Source: Laburnicola sp. R22_1 (taxonomy: Eukaryota > Ascomycota > Dothideomycetes > Pleosporales > Didymosphaeriaceae). Taken from it: DNA of 64,000 nt. The translations under genes were made by a program, and so were the position numbers. Location of the stretch: NCBI GenBank assembly GCA_014281115.1, contig JACONQ010000017.1, positions 1,550,001 through 1,614,000 of the forward strand, read 5' to 3'. Below are positions 62,309 through 64,000 of the stretch, in pieces. The number at the start of each line of letters is the position of its first letter. The stretch's first letter is position 1. Under the pieces are notes generated by a model. That model did not search any database, had not been told where the DNA came from, and saw only the letters and a list, made by a program, of their open reading frames with translations.

Positions 62309-64000
62309 ATGGCTCCCGATCGGGGACGGTCCGAAAGTGGCCTCAACGATAGCGAGCGAAACCACGAACTCCACGATGCAGACAACGCATCGCTCCCCCG
62401 GAACAGTTCACAGGCATCAGGAACTCAGGTGTTCCTAGCGGAAAGAGCCTCCCAACCTCAGAATTTCACGTTCCGAGGCGTGCTTTGTGGCTTGGCCATC
62501 GGGGTTGCGATATGCTTTAGCAACATGTACTTTGGACTGCAAACCGGCTGGGTCACGGGCATGGCGATGCCTTCGGCTCTGATAGGCTTTGCCTACTTCA
62601 AGACGGTGTCTCGTATGCTCAAGTCCCCTTTTACGCCTGTAGAAAACGTGCTGGTCCAGTCCGTTGCTGGGGCGGTGGGCACGATGCCTCTGGGATGTGG
62701 TTTCGTCGGCGTTATCCCAGCTCTCAATTTTCTCTTGACATCGGACGAGAATGGGCCGCTGGATATCAGTCTATGGAGATTGGTCATCTGGTCTCTGGGG
62801 ATATGCTTCTTTGGCGTGGTGTTTGCGGTGCCTTTGCGCAAAGAGGTTATCATTCGGGAGAAGCTCAAGTTCCCGAGTGGAACCGCTACCGCACTGATGA
62901 TACGGGTACTACATGGAGACGAGAAGTCAAAGGGCGTGGTATCTCAGCCCAGAGGCGAGTCAGGGAGCACAGGAGAGGAGGAGCAGCGCCTTTTGCCCTC
63001 TGCCAACTCCGTGGAAGATTACGCACTACGACCGTCAAACGAGGAGAATGAGCAAAGAAGACGAGAGGGGGAACTTGAAGAAGATGGAGACTGGAAAGGC
63101 AGAATGCGTCTGCTACTGATATCTTTCGCGGGCTCGGCTGTCTATACAGTAGTAACCTACTTCATCCCGCAGCTGCACGACGTCCCGGTCTTTGGACTCA
63201 CATTGGCCAACAGCTGGCTATGGACTCTGAATCCCTCTCCAGCCTACATTGGTCAAGGAATTATTATGGGCCCCGCTACCACCCTCCACATGCTCCTAGG
63301 TGCAATTGTGGGCTGGGGCATTCTATCACCCTTGGCCAAGCACAGAGGGTGGGCACCGGGCCCTGTTTCAGACTGGACAAATGGGTCTAAAGGATGGATT
63401 GTGTGGATATCCCTCGCTATCATGCTGGCTGACTCCCTAGTCAACCTCGGATGGCTCGTTGTTCGACCCCTACTTGCCGTCGGCAGGCTATACTACCCCA
63501 CGGCCAAGGAAGTCTACCAAACTCATACCTGGAAGCAACTTCTAACCTTCAACATCACCCGTCAACCCGCATACAGTCAACTAAACGACAGTACCTCCAC
63601 GAATCCCATAACCGCCAGCAAACAACACCTCTCAGAAGACAACGAACCCGACGCCCCACCCGAACACCAAATCTCCACCCGCACCACAATAATCGGCCTC
63701 ATCCTCTCCCTCGCCGCCTGCATCATCGGCGTCCACGTCTCCTTCCCGCACCTCATCCCCCTCAGCCTCACCATCCTAGCCCTCGTCCTCGCCCTCTTCC
63801 TCTCCATCATGGGCGTCCGCGCCCTCGGCGAAACAGACCTCAACCCCGTCTCCGGCATCTCCAAACTCACGCAGCTCATCTTCGCCCTCGTGACACCCAC
63901 CACAGGCCCCAACGCTAAAAACTCCATCATCATCAACCTCCTCGCAGGCGCTATTTCCGAATCCGCCGCCCTGCAAGCCGGCGACCTGCTCCAAGATCTC
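62309..64000 (+). CDS. OPT-family oligopeptide transporter, 3' end cut by the window
   Basis: Open from ATG 62309 to the last base, 564 residues with no intron seen so far. A hydrophilic N-terminus (about 60 residues) leads to the first helix pair with CFSNMYFGLQTGWVTGMAMP, the signature of the YGL114W-type branch of the oligopeptide transporter superfamily. KLKFPSGTATALMIRVLHG is the next conserved block. An acidic loop (residues 215-265) separates it from helices near LLLISFAGSAVYTVVTYFIP and ANSWLWTLNPSPAYIGQGII. A disordered loop precedes the last helices in view (TIIGLILSLAACIIGVHVS). Substrates of this branch are uncertain (peptides, metal chelates). The C-terminal part lies outside. 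Confidence 0.92.
   Translation, partial: MAPDRGRSESGLNDSERNHELHDADNASLPRNSSQASGTQVFLAERASQPQNFTFRGVLCGLAIGVAICFSNMYFGLQTGWVTGMAMPSALIGFAYFKTVSRMLKSPFTPVENVLVQSVAGAVGTMPLGCGFVGVIPALNFLLTSDENGPLDISLWRLVIWSLGICFFGVVFAVPLRKEVIIREKLKFPSGTATALMIRVLHGDEKSKGVVSQPRGESGSTGEEEQRLLPSANSVEDYALRPSNEENEQRRREGELEEDGDWKGRMRLLLISFAGSAVYTVVTYFIPQLHDVPVFGLTLANSWLWTLNPSPAYIGQGIIMGPATTLHMLLGAIVGWGILSPLAKHRGWAPGPVSDWTNGSKGWIVWISLAIMLADSLVNLGWLVVRPLLAVGRLYYPTAKEVYQTHTWKQLLTFNITRQPAYSQLNDSTSTNPITASKQHLSEDNEPDAPPEHQISTRTTIIGLILSLAACIIGVHVSFPHLIPLSLTILALVLALFLSIMGVRALGETDLNPVSGISKLTQLIFALVTPTTGPNAKNSIIINLLAGAISESAALQAGDLLQDL

Overview
The window is nuclear DNA of a filamentous ascomycete. Genes carry short introns (mostly 45-80 bp) with GTRNGT donors, CTRAY-type branch sites and YAG acceptors, and single-copy eukaryotic housekeeping genes alternate with fungus-specific families (HET domain, DLT1, rhodopsin-like 7TM, secreted mutarotase, CDH-type cytochrome). 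Transposon debris and a 1-kb AT island bear the C-to-T marks of repeat-induced point mutation (RIP). A Dothideomycete is the best guess, from protein style only; no marker gene proves it.

Layout. 1-0.9 kb: truncated Tc1-like transposase. 1.2-5.7 kb: DLT1, a metallophosphoesterase, an unknown 194-aa protein and a possibly myristoylated nucleotidyltransferase-fold protein. 6.0-7.9 kb: complete Fot1/pogo element with terminal inverted repeats and TA duplication, inactivated by two RIP-type stops. 8.6-10.8 kb: HET-domain protein. 11.2-13.7 kb: mitochondrial ribosome recycling factor and a polytopic membrane protein. 13.7-16.7 kb: gene-free, with a perfect palindrome and a RIP island. 16.8-20.4 kb: membrane-anchored methyltransferase and two RING-like proteins. 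20.4-24 kb: gene-free. 24-28.3 kb: 7TM protein, zinc-ribbon protein and a DUF7580-like fragment. 28.5-29.7 kb: two tRNA-Pro(UGG) genes. 30.3-39.4 kb: protein with four PLxDIT motifs, secreted aldose 1-epimerase, C2H2-like protein and a broken amidohydrolase. 39.9-50 kb: SWI/SNF-RSC subunit of the BAF60 type, FLVCR-like MFS carrier, QCR6, RraA-like protein and the YME1 i-AAA protease. 52-64 kb: PDK1-type kinase, a large disordered protein, shattered CDH-like fragments, GPI8 and an OPT transporter cut by the window end.

There are no operons. Mitochondrial functions recur (RRF1, QCR6, YME1), but nothing shows co-regulation. The accessory material (HET gene, zinc-ribbon/DUF7580 pair, transposons, RIP island, decayed metabolic genes) lies between conserved genes.

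The strongest novelty candidate is the tRNA-Pro gene at 28574-28715. Besides the usual intron after position 37, it has a 55-nt insertion inside the T arm. The insertion begins GTAAGT, contains GCTAAT and ends TAG, like the spliceosomal introns around it, and its exact removal restores a perfect T stem-loop. Coding models below were built by reading splice signals and reading frames by eye; family names rest on recognised motifs, not on database searches.
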